From Culex pipiens pallens (Eukaryota; Arthropoda; Insecta; Diptera; Culicidae): a stretch of DNA of 64,000 nucleotides. The stretch lies in NCBI RefSeq assembly GCF_016801865.2, contig NC_068939.1, positions 43,005,114 through 43,069,113 of the forward strand, read 5' to 3'. A model generated the notes under the pieces. It had not been told where the DNA came from, made no database searches, and worked only from the letters and a program-made list of their open reading frames with translations. Of this stretch, positions 1 to 11,388 are shown piece by piece. Made by a program: the position numbers and the translations under genes. The stretch's first letter is position 1. The number at the start of each line of letters is the position of its first letter.

Positions 1-330
1 TTAAAATCAAACTTTAAGTCGCTATAAAATCTGTAAAATACTTTCCAATTTCATGTATAATTTTACATTGAAAACTGAAAAAAATATTTGACTCAAATTA
101 CTTTTTTCCATAAATTAAATCAATAAAATTCAATAAATCATAATTGCAGCTAAGTTTTTGTCTACACTCTTATACGGCTCAAAATTTGAGATCTGTGTTC
201 TCTTAAACATATATATATATAAAAAGAATTTGATAAATCGATTTATTGTGGAAAAATAATTTTATAAAACACCCAATTATTCTCTGAAATGCATGAAATC
301 TCTACGATTTCATAGAGAATATTCCAAATC

Positions 331-479
331 TGGAGGTTTTTTTTTGAAAAGGTCCAATAAACCAAATTTTCAGTTTTTGCTTTTTGGGTGTTTTTTGATA
401 CTCAAGGCGGTTTCAAAAACAACAAAAATGCCAAAACTGGAAATTTGGTTTATTGGACCTTTTCACAAAAAGCTCCAGA
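331..479. repeat. Short fold-back element (MITE-like inverted repeat)
   Basis: Two inverted arms of about 45 bases, 331-378 and 432-479, share the core GGTCCAATAAACCAAATTTT and its reverse complement with few mismatches. They enclose a loop of roughly 50 bases. No transposase is present. The ORF crossing it (293-601) is only this palindrome translated. The rest of 1-1162 is AT-rich and shows no gene. Confidence 0.6.
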
Positions 480-1171
480 AATACTTAATTTTACAAAATT
501 CTGAAAAAATGATTGAAATTATTTTTTTCTGGACGTTTTCGGTACAAATAATAATAATAAAAATCCTTCTGGTAAATCAAATCCTTAAAATAAATTTGTA
601 AATGCTTAAACATAATTTTAATGTTTAAGAACTAATCATTCGTCACCAAAATGGCTCTTTCTCTCACTGATAGATTAGGGATGATAAAAAATTTTTGCAC
701 TGCTAAACTGTTGTCGGAATTCGAGAAAACTTAATTAAGATTATTATTACCATTTAGACCTATCTTGTGATTATAACAATTGAATTATTGTTAAATTTGG
801 TTTACAAATTGGGCTTTAAATATCAGGATAATTAGTTTTAAAGATTTGAATCTTATTTATTTGAATCGAAAGCTTATTTACAATAAAACAACCATAAAAA
901 TCTAAATATCACAGCTCAAGGTTAATATTAAGAACCAAGAAAATTTTGAAATCAGTTTTAATTGGCTAAACAAATTTGTTTACATTTAGAGTAAATTTTC
1001 AAAACAACCTATAAGACCTGGGTTTCTAATGCAGATAGGACCTTTTAAAAATTTAATATTGAATAAGATCTCCTAAGAAAAAACTGTCAGTGAAGAGATT
1101 TTCTGTTAAGGTAAACAGCGAACCTTATTTTATTAATTTAAAAACAATTTAGTAATCATGACTATCAATAT

Positions 1172-1429
1172 CCTCGTGCCTCGTGGCGCGGTGGTTAGCG
1201 GCTTTGGCTGCCGATCCCTAAGTTGCTATGGGGCGCGGGTTCGATTCCCGCCTTATCCTCCTGGTCTTCTATCGGATGGGGAAGTAAAACGTCGGTTCAT
1301 TTGCGTAAAAGAGGTTTTGGGTGACTCACCACACTTAACCTTCGGACGCCTAGAAATGAGCAGAAACTTGCAACAGAGACCACAAAAGACCAGGGGGTCG
1401 TTAAAGTGAATTGCTTTGCTTTTTTTGAT
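1172..1429 (+). mobile_element. tRNA-derived SINE with target-site duplication
   Basis: The left end is tRNA-like, with a pol III A box (TGGCGCGGTGG, about 1184-1194) and a perfect B box (GGTTCGATTCC, 1238-1248). A tRNA-unrelated body follows, then a T-rich tail. The 9-base TATCAATAT occurs directly on both sides (1163-1171 and 1430-1438), which is the expected target-site duplication. The element is 258 bp and encodes no protein. It is not a functional tRNA, because no clean acceptor stem can be drawn. The family was not identified; mosquito SINEs such as Twin and Feilai are tRNA-related, but assignment needs a library search. Confidence 0.8.
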
Positions 1430-1641
1430 TATCAATATGTCATTACGCTTATTAAATATTTATTATTGTTTTATTGTTTTACTTAATATAATCGGGATTT
1501 AAGGCACAATTTAAGAATCTTTTTAGAACTCCATTTAAATTTATATTTGCATTTTTATTTTTTCACAAATGATTCCTGAAAACTTGGAAAAAAAATTTCC
1601 TTGCTAAATCAAACCGAATGCAAGCAATATCCTAAACAACC

Positions 1642-1744
1642 CTAGTAACATTTTTAAACTTATAGGTTTTATCATGGTTCTGAAAACCCTGATACGGCCT
1701 CAATAGGCTTTTATGGCCTACTTAAAACCTAAAATGTTACTTGG
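1642..1744. mobile_element. Small MITE, about 103 bp
   Basis: The segment starts CTAGTAACATTTT and ends near AAAATGTTACTTGG, so it has short inverted termini. A second copy lies inverted at 58402-58506, about 57 kb away. Both carry the same interior (TTATCATGGTTCTGAAAACC and TAGGCTTTTATGGCCTACTT). No coding capacity. Confidence 0.6.
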
Positions 1745-2600
1745 GAAGTCACCTTTTCGAAAAACTAACGACTCCAACGCTGCAACTGGTGCCGGGAATC
1801 TGGATCGCATGATGGCGCTCTCGACCAAAAGATTTATGACAAATTGTGGGAACCTCGTCACATTTTGGCACACCGTGCTTGCATTTTGCAGGCCCGGCCA
1901 AATTGAACTTATTGTTGCAGCCTCCCGTCCAAAGGTCACACGACAACGCCGTTCAATTAAATATTAAAGTTCTAATTTCTTCACCAGTATCAATCAACCG
2001 TCCACTCGGTCGCTCGTCGGTTGCAGCTGTGCTCTTTAGACTGCAAAATTCATTCATGTTTTAGCAGCAGCATCAGCACTAAAAAGGTGCTTCATGTGGC
2101 ATAAAAGAGCACGAAAGACGATGTCACGTCAAACGATAATAATTTGTTGTTGAAGTCTCCTAGCCAGAGGGGGAGGCGCAAAAGGTTGGATACTCTGCTG
2201 CTGCTATACGACTGTTCAGACGACTCGGTGGACAACATCAGCCGTAATTCAAGTTCATCAAAAGTCACCGATCTTCGCGATCCTTCTGCTGACGTCTTTG
2301 CGGGCATCAAGCGTCAGGCGATCGTACGTTTTTGGAGTCGAGTTCTGGTGTAGTTTATTGTTCACCACGCAAAGGTTTAATAGCCCTAATGACGGAAATA
2401 TTTTGGCCTGGGACGGGTGCGAGTGACGGCGCCTCTGGGGCAGCTCTGACAACGCTGATGGTCAATCGACAGCTGATGAAGTTCGGACCCTCGACGATGG
2501 ACGAACGAGCTAATTGATTAAGTGAGAGTTGCGTGCTCAGGGAGTGGCTTCAGGAAGTGCTGGGAATACAGTTATTGGATATCACAGAACGTTCGGTGAA
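1745..2600. other. Unique DNA flanking the small secreted gene pair
   Basis: This stretch is less AT-rich than the repeats and has no repeat copy elsewhere in the window. It contains only short overlapping frames on both strands, none with a signal peptide, splice-supported extension or recognisable domain. It lies downstream of the minus-strand gene at 2617. No gene is supported. Confidence 0.4.
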
Positions 2601-2602
2601 CT

Positions 2603-2608
2603 TTTATT
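2603..2608 (-). terminator. Poly(A) signal of the minus-strand small secreted gene
   Basis: AATAAA on the minus strand begins about nine bases after the TAA stop at 2617-2619, giving a very short 3' UTR. Confidence 0.6.
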
Positions 2609-2616
2609 GACAACGC

Positions 2617-3082
2617 TTAGGCAACAATCAACTTCTGGACATGTCCGACTTGGGGAGCACCGTAGGTCGACCACGGGTTAGCCGAGATGTACTTGGTCGC
2701 GGGGACCGCTCCCAGGTAGTTGTTGTATCCGTAGCCGTACGTCGTCAGTGGCAGACCCCATGGGTTGACCTTGGCAGAGGCCACGTTGGCTTGGATGACG
2801 GTCTTTCCCTGGGGGTACCATCCGTTGAAGCTGTTGTACGCTGGCCAAGCAGTGGACAGCTGGTTGACTCCGTATGGGTAGGCTTGGAGGTTGTTCCAGG
2901 AGTTGAGGCCGTTCCAGCCGTTCCAGGAATCTACACCGTAGCTAGTCACTGGCCACGACGTCGGGGCATGTCCTGCCTGCGCAGCAACTGCCATGATAGT
3001 GACGAACAGAGCGATGAAGGCCTATAGAAATTAATATTGATACAATTTGTTCAAAGTTAGCTGTTGTTGAACTTACGTTCAT
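2617..3082 (-). CDS. Small secreted Tyr/Trp/Gly-rich protein, cuticle-like (copy 1)
   Basis: Two-exon gene: the start codon and one Asn codon at 3082-3077, a 55 bp intron 3022-3076 (donor GTAAGT, acceptor ATAG), then 3021-2617. The product is 136 residues. Splicing gives MNAFIALFVTIMAVAAQAG, a clear signal peptide; the internal Met at 2994 lies inside it and is not the start. The mature part is low complexity, rich in W, N, Y and G (WNG and SWN motifs, then YGYGYNNYLG) and free of Cys. No catalytic motif is visible. It is 80-90% identical by eye to the head-to-head copy at 3408-3876, and its intron is nearly identical too. A tiny first exon that interrupts the signal peptide is common in insect cuticular protein genes, so a structural cuticle role is inferred. 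A neuropeptide-like precursor cannot be excluded. Confidence 0.85.
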
Positions 3083-3407
3083 TGTTTCACGGTTGGTTGA
3101 GTCTCGGACAAACTCGATTTACTGTCAAGAAAGGAGCTACCGGAGTGAACTGTACTAGACGACGTGTTGACTCCAGTATTTGTACCGTTTGGCTAAAGGT
3201 CATCACATCAAATTTCACTTTTGATTCTATACAATCACTTCCGGGAAGACGATTGGTTTGACCTAGTTTAAAATTTCGTACTTTGTTGGAACAAACTTGC
3301 TATTTGAGGGTGACCAAAATGGTATAAAACGGCTTCTTGAAATTCATGTCAGCATAGTTCTTCAACAGCTCTTCTACCAAGTCAACAGCTCAACCAACCA
3401 AGAAACA
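3083..3407. promoter_or_regulatory. Shared divergent promoter region of the small gene pair
   Basis: These 325 bp separate the two start codons. For the plus-strand gene a TATA box (TATAAA, 3323-3328) precedes an initiator-like TCAGC with A at 3351, 28 bases downstream. The minus-strand gene has only a weak TATA-like GTACAAATA near 3180-3190. Nuclear-receptor half-sites are visible: AAAGGTCA at 3195-3202, which matches the NR4A/DHR38 monomer consensus, and TGACCT at 3259-3264. Joint control in one tissue and stage is inferred from the shared space. Confidence 0.65.
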
Positions 3408-3876
3408 ATGAACGTAAGTTCAACAACAGCTAACTTTGAACAAATTGTATTAATATTTACTTCTACAGGCCTTCACCCTCCTATTTGTCACTGTCATGGC
3501 AGTTGCTGCCCAGGCAGGACATGTCCCAACGTCGTGGCCAGTGACTAGCTACGGTGTAGATTCCTGGAACGGCCTAAACTCCTGGAACGGTCTCAACTCC
3601 TGGAACAACCACCATGCCTACCCATACGGAATCAACCAGCTGTCCTCTGCTTGGCCAGCGTACAACAGCTACAACGGATGGTACCCTCAGGGAAAGACGG
3701 TCGTCAACGTTGCCTCTGCCAAGGTCAACCCATGGGGTCTGCCACTGACGTCGTACGGCTACGGATACAGCAACTACCTGGGAGTGGTCCCCGCGACCAA
3801 GTACATCTCGGCTAACCCGTGGTCGGCCTATGGTGCCCCTCAGGTTGGACACGTCCAGAAGTTGATTGTTGCTTAG
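3408..3876 (+). CDS. Small secreted Tyr/Trp/Gly-rich protein, cuticle-like (copy 2)
   Basis: Exons 3408-3413 and 3469-3876 are separated by a 55 bp intron (GTAAGT...ACAG). The product is 137 residues starting MNAFTLLFVTVMAVAAQAG, a signal peptide with likely cleavage after the AQA segment. The mature body repeats WNGLNS units, then YPYG, a KTVVNVASAKVNPWG stretch, YGYGYSNYLG and a short C-terminus ending KLIVA. It differs from copy 1 mainly by an extra WNGLNS unit and a few substitutions. There are no cysteines, transmembrane segments beyond the signal, or enzyme motifs. It is transcribed away from copy 1 with a TATA box at 3323. Cuticular or other extracellular matrix protein is the best inference. 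The start is set by the splice-restored signal peptide, not by the Met at 3496. Confidence 0.87.
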
Positions 3877-4057
3877 ATAATGTTGATCGTGAAATATATT
3901 GTACTGTGTCATACTTCAAAGTCAAAAGTTTAAATGAGTTTTTGTTTGCGAAAATCTTTCAATTTGCAATCTTAACGTGAGAAATTCCATTATTCCCATG
4001 ATTTTTCGTTCGAAGATATAAATTTTGCGTCGCTTTCAATATTTTGACAAAATTCCT

Positions 4058-4721
4058 TTTAGGGGAAATACACCCATTTCAAGCCTAAAAAGCGGTCATA
4101 TTTGAATGATGCTGGATAATATGGAGTGTTCCTTGAAACTTACTAAAACCAAGTACACCAACGAGTAGAGCAACTTTTTGTGAACATTTCTGTTTATTTT
4201 CACTTTTACTTATAGTTATTCTATTCCTTTTACAAGCATTTAAAAAAATATTTCCATAATGCATTCTAATCAGTCGAGTGCATTGGGCCACGCCCATTTT
4301 CCTATTTTCAGCTTAGTTCTTTTTTTCTTCCAGCGCTCTTTTTGGTCTGCTTAGTGCTGCAAAAATTGATGAAATTTTAAGCGAACACTCACGAAAATGA
4401 GCATTTATAGAGAAAGTTTCCCGGACTCCAACAAGCGTTGCTGATGGTGTTGGTGGCCACCCTTTGTTCTTTATTTACCTTCGCTTCTCGCTCGGTTTTC
4501 TTCAGCCTTCGATTGGAATGGGTCGTCAAAAGTCAAACGTCAAAAGACTTGGCGCGTTTGTTTATATGTATGATGGCGCTTGCTTATTATTTACATGTTT
4601 CGGGATTATTTTTTAAGTGAGTGAATAACTAATTTGCAAAAGCATATGTTACCGGTGGTTGGAAGCAATTTTATATCTTAGGCGCTTTGAAATCGTTAGC
4701 GCAAGTGAAAAGATATGTCAA
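4058..4721. mobile_element. Truncated copy of an AGGGGAAAT-ended element
   Basis: This segment matches, in reverse orientation, 11660-12320 over about 660 bases. It begins AGGGGAAATACACCC and is broken on the right where the hAT element at 4730 has inserted. Short ORFs inside (for example 4085-4297 minus) occur in both copies and show no domain. Confidence 0.7.
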
Positions 4722-4953
4722 TGATTGTGTAGAGCGTCCAATTTCCCGGGGTTAAAAATTTGCCGGGAATTCCCGGGAAATTTTAAACTTATTGTAAATT
4801 CTTGTGATCTTGATTCTGATATATATTTTGCAACAAATTTGTACAAGACAACGTTTTCAATGGTTAAAATAAGTTTTATATCAAAGTATTTGAACAAGGA
4901 GTAAAAGAGTCTTTCAAATCTAGAATCATAACAATTCTTTTAAGCTTGCTTCT

Positions 4954-6884
4954 GAGCAATTCTCTACGAAATCGGTCTTTTTTCTTCAATTTTAATTTTT
5001 GTATTTTTTAATCCGACTGAAACTTTTTTGGTGCCTTCGGTATGCCCAAAGAAGCCATTTTGCATCATTAGTTTGTCCATATAATTTTCCATACAAATTC
5101 GGCAGCTGTCCATACAAAAATGATGTATGAAAATTCAAAAATCTGTATCTTTTGAAGGAATTTTTTGATCGATTTGGTGTCTTCGGCAAAGTTGTAGGTA
5201 TGGATACGGACTACACTGGAAAAAATAATACACGGTAAAAAAAAATTTGGTGATTTTTTTATTTAACTTTTTATCACTAAAACTTGATTTACAAAAAAAC
5301 ACTATTTTTAATTTTTTTTATTTTTTGATATGTTTTAGAAGACATAAAATGCCAACTTTTCAGAAATTTCCAGGTTGTGCAAAAAATTACTGACCGAGTT
5401 ATGAATTTTTTAATCAATACTGATTTTTTCAAAAAATCGAAATTTTGGTCGTAAAAATTTTTCAACTTCATTTTTCGATGTAAAATCAAATTTGCAATCA
5501 AAAAGTACTTTACTAAAATTTTGATAAAGTGCACCGTTTTCAAGTTATAGCCATATTTAAGTGACTTTTTTGAAAATAGTCGCGGTTTTTCATTTTTTTT
5601 AATTAGTGCACATGTTTGCCCAGTTTTGAAAAAAATATTTTTGAAAAGCTGAGAAAATTCTCTATATTTTGCTTATTCGGACTATGTTGATACGACCTTT
5701 AGTTGCTGAGATATTGCAATGCAAAGGTTTAAAAACAGGAAAATTGATGTTTTCTAAGTTTCACCCAAACAACCCACCATTTTCTATCGTCAATATCTCA
5801 GCAACTAATGGTCCGATTTTCAATGTTAATATATGAAACAATTGTGAAATTTTCCGATCTTTTCGAAAAAAATATTTTTGGAATTTTCAAATCAAGACAA
5901 ACATTTTAAAAGGGCATAATATTGAATGTTTGGCCTTTGTGAAATGTTAGTCTTGATTTGAAAATTCCAAAAATATTTTTTTCGAAGAGATCGGAAAATT
6001 TCACAAATGTTTCATATATTAACATTGAAAATCGGACCATTAGTTGCTGAGATATTGACGATAGAAAATGGTGGGTTGTTTGGGTGAAACTTAGAAAACA
6101 TCAATTTTCCTGTTTTTAAACCTTTGCATTGCAATATCTCAGCAACTAAAGGTCGTATCAACAAAGTCCAAATAAGCAAAATATAGAGAATTTTCTCAGC
6201 TTTTCAAAAATATTTTTTTCAAAACTGGGCAAACATGTGCACTAATTTAAAAAAATGAAAAACTGCGACTATTTTCAAAAAAGTCACTTAAATATGGCTA
6301 TAACTTGAAAACGGTGCACTTTATCAAAATTTCAGTAAAGTACTTTTTGATTGCAAATTTGATTTTACATCGAAAAATGAAGTTGAAAAATTGTTACGAC
6401 CAAAATTTCGATTTTTTGAAAAAATCAGTATTGATTAAAAAATTCATAACTCGGTCAGTGATTTTTTGCACAACCTGGAAATTTCTGAAAAGTTGGCATT
6501 TTATGCCTTCTAAAACATATCAAAAAATAAAAAAAATTAAAAATAGTGTTTTTTGTAAATCAAGTTTTAGTGATAAAAAGTTAAATAAAAAAATCACCAA
6601 ATTTTTTTTACCGTGTATTATTTTTTTCCAGTGTAGTCCGTATCCATACCTACAACTTTGCCGAAGACACCAAATCGATCAAAAAATTCCTTCAAAAGAT
6701 ACAGATTTTTGAATTTTCATACATCATTTTTGTATGGACAGCTGCCGAATTTGTATGGAAAATTATATGGACAAACTAATGATGCAAAATGGCTTCTTTG
6801 GGCATACCGAAGGCACCAAAAAAGTTTCAGTCGGATTAAAAAATACAAAAAAAATCGAATGACCGAAATCCTAGAGAACTGCTC
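4954..6884. repeat. Giant near-perfect palindrome (fold-back element), about 930 bp arms
   Basis: The left arm from GAGCAATTCTCTA at 4954 is mirrored by the right arm ending TAGAGAACTGCTC at 6884. The axis lies near 5923 with about 30 bases of loop. The arms match almost continuously with scattered mismatches. TTCT flanks both sides (4950-4953, 6885-6888), a possible 4-base target duplication. The frames at 5289-5543 (minus) and 6305-6712 (plus) are the same arm read from both sides and are not genes. Confidence 0.85.
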
Positions 6885-7782
6885 TTCTGTAACCAGTTCG
6901 AGAGAGTGTTATTAAGATTTACATTAATACATAATAAAAATCATTCAGAAATTATGTGTTTGAAACACATAATTTCACAATTATTTTTTCTAGAGCAAGT
7001 CATACTTATTGCAGCATTTAAACAAAATAGTAAAGTTTCTTTGATTTTTCCTTGAAAATCTAACTTCAAGTATTTTTTTTTTTTACTTGAAGCAAATATT
7101 TCTTTCAAATATTTGCTGCTTCTTTGGGCATCTTTTAAACAATACGAAGTTGTTTATTCATAATGTTTTAATTGTTTTATTATGTCACATGGTTTTCAGC
7201 TGAATAAATGACCTCTGCTAGCACAAAAAGATCAATAAATTATACGATAAATTAACATCATTTTACAATCACTCTTACATTTTTTTCATAACTATACCTT
7301 AGAACTAATTCATCTTGCACAATATTATTTGAAATATTTATTGCTTCCAATTCAATTTTCATCCAAATTGATCATTGTCAACAAAAACGTAAAAAAATCA
7401 AAATGAGGAATTAGATATCTTTATTCAAATGAAATAACACCCATTATTCTTTTTAGAAATGTAATAGACACATTCTTCAGCGACAAAAACGACACGTTTT
7501 GTCTTATAGGTCGAACATTTTAATTATTTATTCGTTTTTTTATTGGTCCAATCATCAATCGCAGCTGGATTCACAATAAGAAATGTTTATAATAACTTAA
7601 ACATGACTTATTGATTTGTATGAAACCAAAAAGGGTTCGAAATTTGCAACGTCACGGAGCGATCGATGTGGCAAATGAAAAGATCGACTTAAAATTAATT
7701 TTCCATTGTCATTACTTGTAGATTCCAATCTAAATCTGTAATAATATTTAAGTTTGGGACAGGTTTTGATATAGGGAAAATA

Positions 7783-8205
7783 TACACCCAAAATTCAGAA
7801 TCGAGATAATCGTTCTCTCAAAATTTATTGAGGGCTCAGTGCCAAAATCGATAGAATAATGGTACCAACTCACACCATCATAACAAATGAGTTCATTCGT
7901 TAGGTGAATCAATAAATCTCCAACAAGTGTCATACATCGACTTCTGACTTCTCCATGGTCACCAAGCTGTGGTGGTCGAGGCAGCTAAGTCATTGGATTG
8001 GTTTGTCAAAGGTCTCTGGTTCGATTCCCGTTGTCGACACTTTTGGTTTTTTGTTTGACGGATGAACTTTTTTTGCAAATGAACCTCGAGAGAATAGTTC
8101 TATCGCCCATCTCGAGCTGTGTTCTCTGCGTCCGTGAATGGTACCACTATTCTCTCGACTCGAGACCATCATTCTCTCGGACTAGCGCTGCCAGTTTTGG
8201 GTGTA
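7783..8205. mobile_element. TA-flanked MITE containing a tRNA-like SINE segment
   Basis: The termini are TACACCCAAAA (7783-7793) and TTTTGGGTGTA (8195-8205), so short inverted repeats lie inside a TA duplication as in Tc1/mariner-type MITEs. Inside is a tRNA-like module with a B box GGTTCGATTCC (8018-8028) and an A-box-like TGGTGGTCGAGG near 7970. No true tRNA cloverleaf closes. No protein is encoded. Confidence 0.6.
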
Positions 8206-8626
8206 CATATTTTAATCACTCTAAGCCATTTGCCCAATTCTCATCACTTTTGCCGTTTACCGCTATTAAATCAACATTTTTTTTATGTATCAACAATGGA
8301 GAGTTGGTTGCTCACTTTTATTTGAGTTATTTATTACTTCGATTTTCAGTTTAGAATTTGAAATCAATTAGAACAAATCATGAAATGAGTTTTTTACCAT
8401 GTGATTAATTCAATATAAACGATCAATTAAAATGAATAGAATCCTATTTTCCCTATATAGTTCCCTAATATAGTTCAAAAAAGTTAAGAAAATGTTAACT
8501 TTCGCTTGAATTTCGGGAAATCTCGGAAAATTGGAAAAAAAAATTCGAGACACTCGAAATATTTTTTTTCGAGAAATCCTGGGAATTTTTTTCCCGGGAC
8601 GGGAAATTGGGCGCTCTATGAATGTG

Positions 8627-10848
8627 CCACAAATTCATATAAATTTTGAAACACATGTGACTTAGATCAAAAATTCCTTCAGTGGATTCAAGAAGACAAC
8701 AGCCGGCACATGCTGATTCATTTTGGTGCAAAAAATCGTTAAGTTGCATTCAATACAGAGATTTTTTTCTCTTCGAGAATGATCAACGGCTTCACCTTAA
8801 TCAAGATCTGTTGATTTCAATTAAACGTCCGTCAGCGATTGGAATCATCATTAGACTCCTTCCGAAACATTGTACAATACGGTGTTCTCAAACGCTATAC
8901 TTACGGCCACATTTATGAGACTAACATCATCATTTCCCCTCTGAAGTAGTGCCACACTAAAAGCCGACCTTGACTCGGTTACAATTATCGCAGTTATTCC
9001 CCTCAGCACCCCTAGCAGTTGGTCATTCATGTCCACGTTCGTCACCGAGAACAATACAACACACCCGACATTATTCAAATCAGATCATTACACCGCGCGC
9101 ACAGAAACCCATAAATCAAAAGCTCACTGACCAGAGGTGCCTCCAAACTGTCTGGAACTGGGCCCCAAACGAAGGCACAGTTATGCGGCAGATGGGTCTC
9201 TCACCACACCTTTAAAGGTCCAGTTTTAACGACCCACCCCGACACTGCAGTTTTGCCAAGAAGCCGTGTACTAAAACCACCGTGCTGCACAGTAGTGCAG
9301 TGATCTCTCCGCGAGATAACATAAACACCCATCGGATATTACGACCGACTTACGCACCTTCTTGGAGTGCTCGGACTTGAGTACGCAGACGTAAAACAGA
9401 CACAAAACAGCTAATCTAAGCTTGGCGGATGGCGGCTACGGCTTACAGTAGTGAGGTTTAGTGCCATTTTACGGCGTATATTGCATTGTCGTGGCAAACG
9501 ACCTGCCAAATGGTGGCCACTACTGGGAGGAGATAAGCGAAATGGGACATTGGATTCAAGTTTCGGTTTCGTATTATTTTTAGAATTGTCTAATGCAATT
9601 GCATTCATGAAACAGAACAAGTCGAATCCCTTGACATTTTACCGTGGAATTTATATTCTGTTACCAAATGTGTAATACGATAAAGTTTTAATTACTGCAC
9701 GTAAATTTTTACGCTAAATTCTTCCTCATTAGCAACCTTTCAGCAAACATTACTATAGATCCTCCTTGAGAGCGCCTCTCTATCGTCCACCGGATCTCGG
9801 TCACCATCGAATCAATCACCGACTGCGGCCAGGCGCTCCACCGATGCATCAAACTAATTGATTTTATACCTTCCTCACCCTTTGCACTGTGCAACGCCGC
9901 TGCGCTGTCCAGCGTTAAAGTATTAGGTACACCTTGAAATCCCGCCGTACTTAAATAATTTAAGTGCTTATTACCCCCATATCGAAAGGCTTTTGCCTTT
10001 TTGCGCTCTCTCGTAAATGTTACGCCGCTGAATACCGTTCGAGCCACCTACGCCGCCGCCACTAAGAACGTTTCCACTAGGAGGGCGAATCCGTATTAAT
10101 GGCCTATCGACTTGGTGTGATCGAGGGTGGCCCGGTTTCCCGTGCCAGCCACAGATTAATGGGTAAGTGAGCAGCCCGCGAGTACTCGTCACGTGGCTTA
10201 ACCAGCGGGCGCTCAATAGAAGATTGATGGCTGCTCAATGACGTTGGCGAGAGGTCTGGCTGGAGACTTGAAATCATTCTAATTATGTCATTTCATGGTG
10301 AAGTTCCGGGACTTCTGAATGCCGTAAAACCCCCTCTAGCAAAAGTTGCAGTTTTGTAGACTTTCCGTGATGATTCAGCCATGGATCGGACCCTTACTCC
10401 AAGCCCTTGCAGGTTACCGAGAGTAAGCAATTATGATTATCAACGGCGTTTGCCCAGTTCCAGGGGTTCGGTATTGATCGACATAATGAACGCAAATTGA
10501 CCGGTACGGCGCGGAGCGCCCCTGATCTGGCAAGTACATCACGCTTCTACGAAGGGGCGTCTATTGTAGTGGTACAAAACTATTGTATACATGCAAAGGT
10601 GCAAATTGATTAGGCGCGGTGATCTGGTCTGTTGTGGACTTTCCTGCCTGAAGCTGAACTTGGCAGTGGCAATCGTGGCACCGAGATATTGGCAATGTGA
10701 AGCAATTTCTATGGATAGGGTACCACCATCTCGGTTGATTACACAAGGGTAAAGTTTGCAAATATAACGGCTATTGACAAAATCCGTGGTGTTGAGCAAC
10801 ATTGGTAGGTACTCTAGCAGCAGTATTTGCTCGGTTTGTTCTAGAGAT
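8627..10848. other. Gene-poor, mostly single-copy stretch
   Basis: GC content rises here and there is no match to other repeats in the window. The longest frame (9709-10047, minus, 112 residues) has no signal peptide, domain or homology that can be recognised. No convincing splice structure was found. It could hold decayed retroelement sequence or regulatory DNA; nothing specific can be supported. Confidence 0.35.
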
Positions 10849-11330
10849 CGTATCGAGGTGCTCCGATTTAGATGAAACTTTCAGCGTTTGTTTTTTTCTA
10901 TACATGAGATGAACTCATGCCAAATATGAGCCCTCTACGACAAAGTGAAGTCGGGTAAAACGGGCATTGAAGATTGAGATCCAAAAATCATAAAAAAATT
11001 AAAACTGTTCGCATTTGCGTAAAACTTTATAAATTCCTACGATCTTAGTTACATTTAAAGGTCTTTTGAAGCCTTTCAAAATGTGCCATTAACATCTAGG
11101 ATTGGTTAGACTTTTTCTCATCGTTTCTCACCTCATCGTTGTTAAGTTTTTGGCCAATCGCAGTTTTTCTCATAGTTTTACGATTTTTCGTTAACAAACT
11201 TTTAACACCGTTAAATTTTGCCCTGTAGGCCAAAAAGACAGTACTTGTTGGTCTAAATTTTGACATATTCGGAATACATGGGAAATTCCACGTTAGTTTA
11301 AGATGTTGTTGTTATGAATTTAATTTATAA
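10849..11330. repeat. Interspersed repeat, copy 1 of an inverted pair
   Basis: It starts CGTATCGAGGTGCTCCGATT and is matched in reverse near 15000-15885, including the segments around TTTACCC, GTCGTAGAGGGCTC and AACTCATG. Terminal structure could not be defined. No coding capacity. Confidence 0.6.
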
Positions 11331-11388
11331 AATAATTTATTGAAATATTTCTGAAAGAAAAAGATTGATTTAGTTTACCCTGTGATCA

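Larger units (their letters stand above)
4730..8618. mobile_element. Degenerate non-autonomous hAT element, interrupted by later insertions
   Basis: The ends read TAGAGCGTCC (left) and the reverse complement TAGAGCGCCC (right), both running into CCCGGG-rich sequence. The 8-base flanks are TGATTGTG (4722-4729) and TGAATGTG (8619-8626), a 7/8 match expected of an old hAT target-site duplication. No transposase frame remains. A 1.9 kb palindrome (4954-6884) and a TIR/SINE composite (7783-8205) lie inside. A younger relative is at 55524-57714. Confidence 0.7.

Noticed and set aside
1238..1248. B boxes at 1238, 8018 and 58935 as tRNA genes
   Set aside because: No complete cloverleaf with acceptor pairing; each continues into SINE-like sequence, two of them with target duplications.
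6305..6712. 135-residue frame and its mirror at 5289-5543
   Set aside because: The same palindrome arm read from both sides; low-complexity Lys/Phe-rich translation.
9709..10047. 112-residue minus-strand frame
   Set aside because: No domain, signal peptide or splice partner; the surrounding DNA gives no gene evidence.
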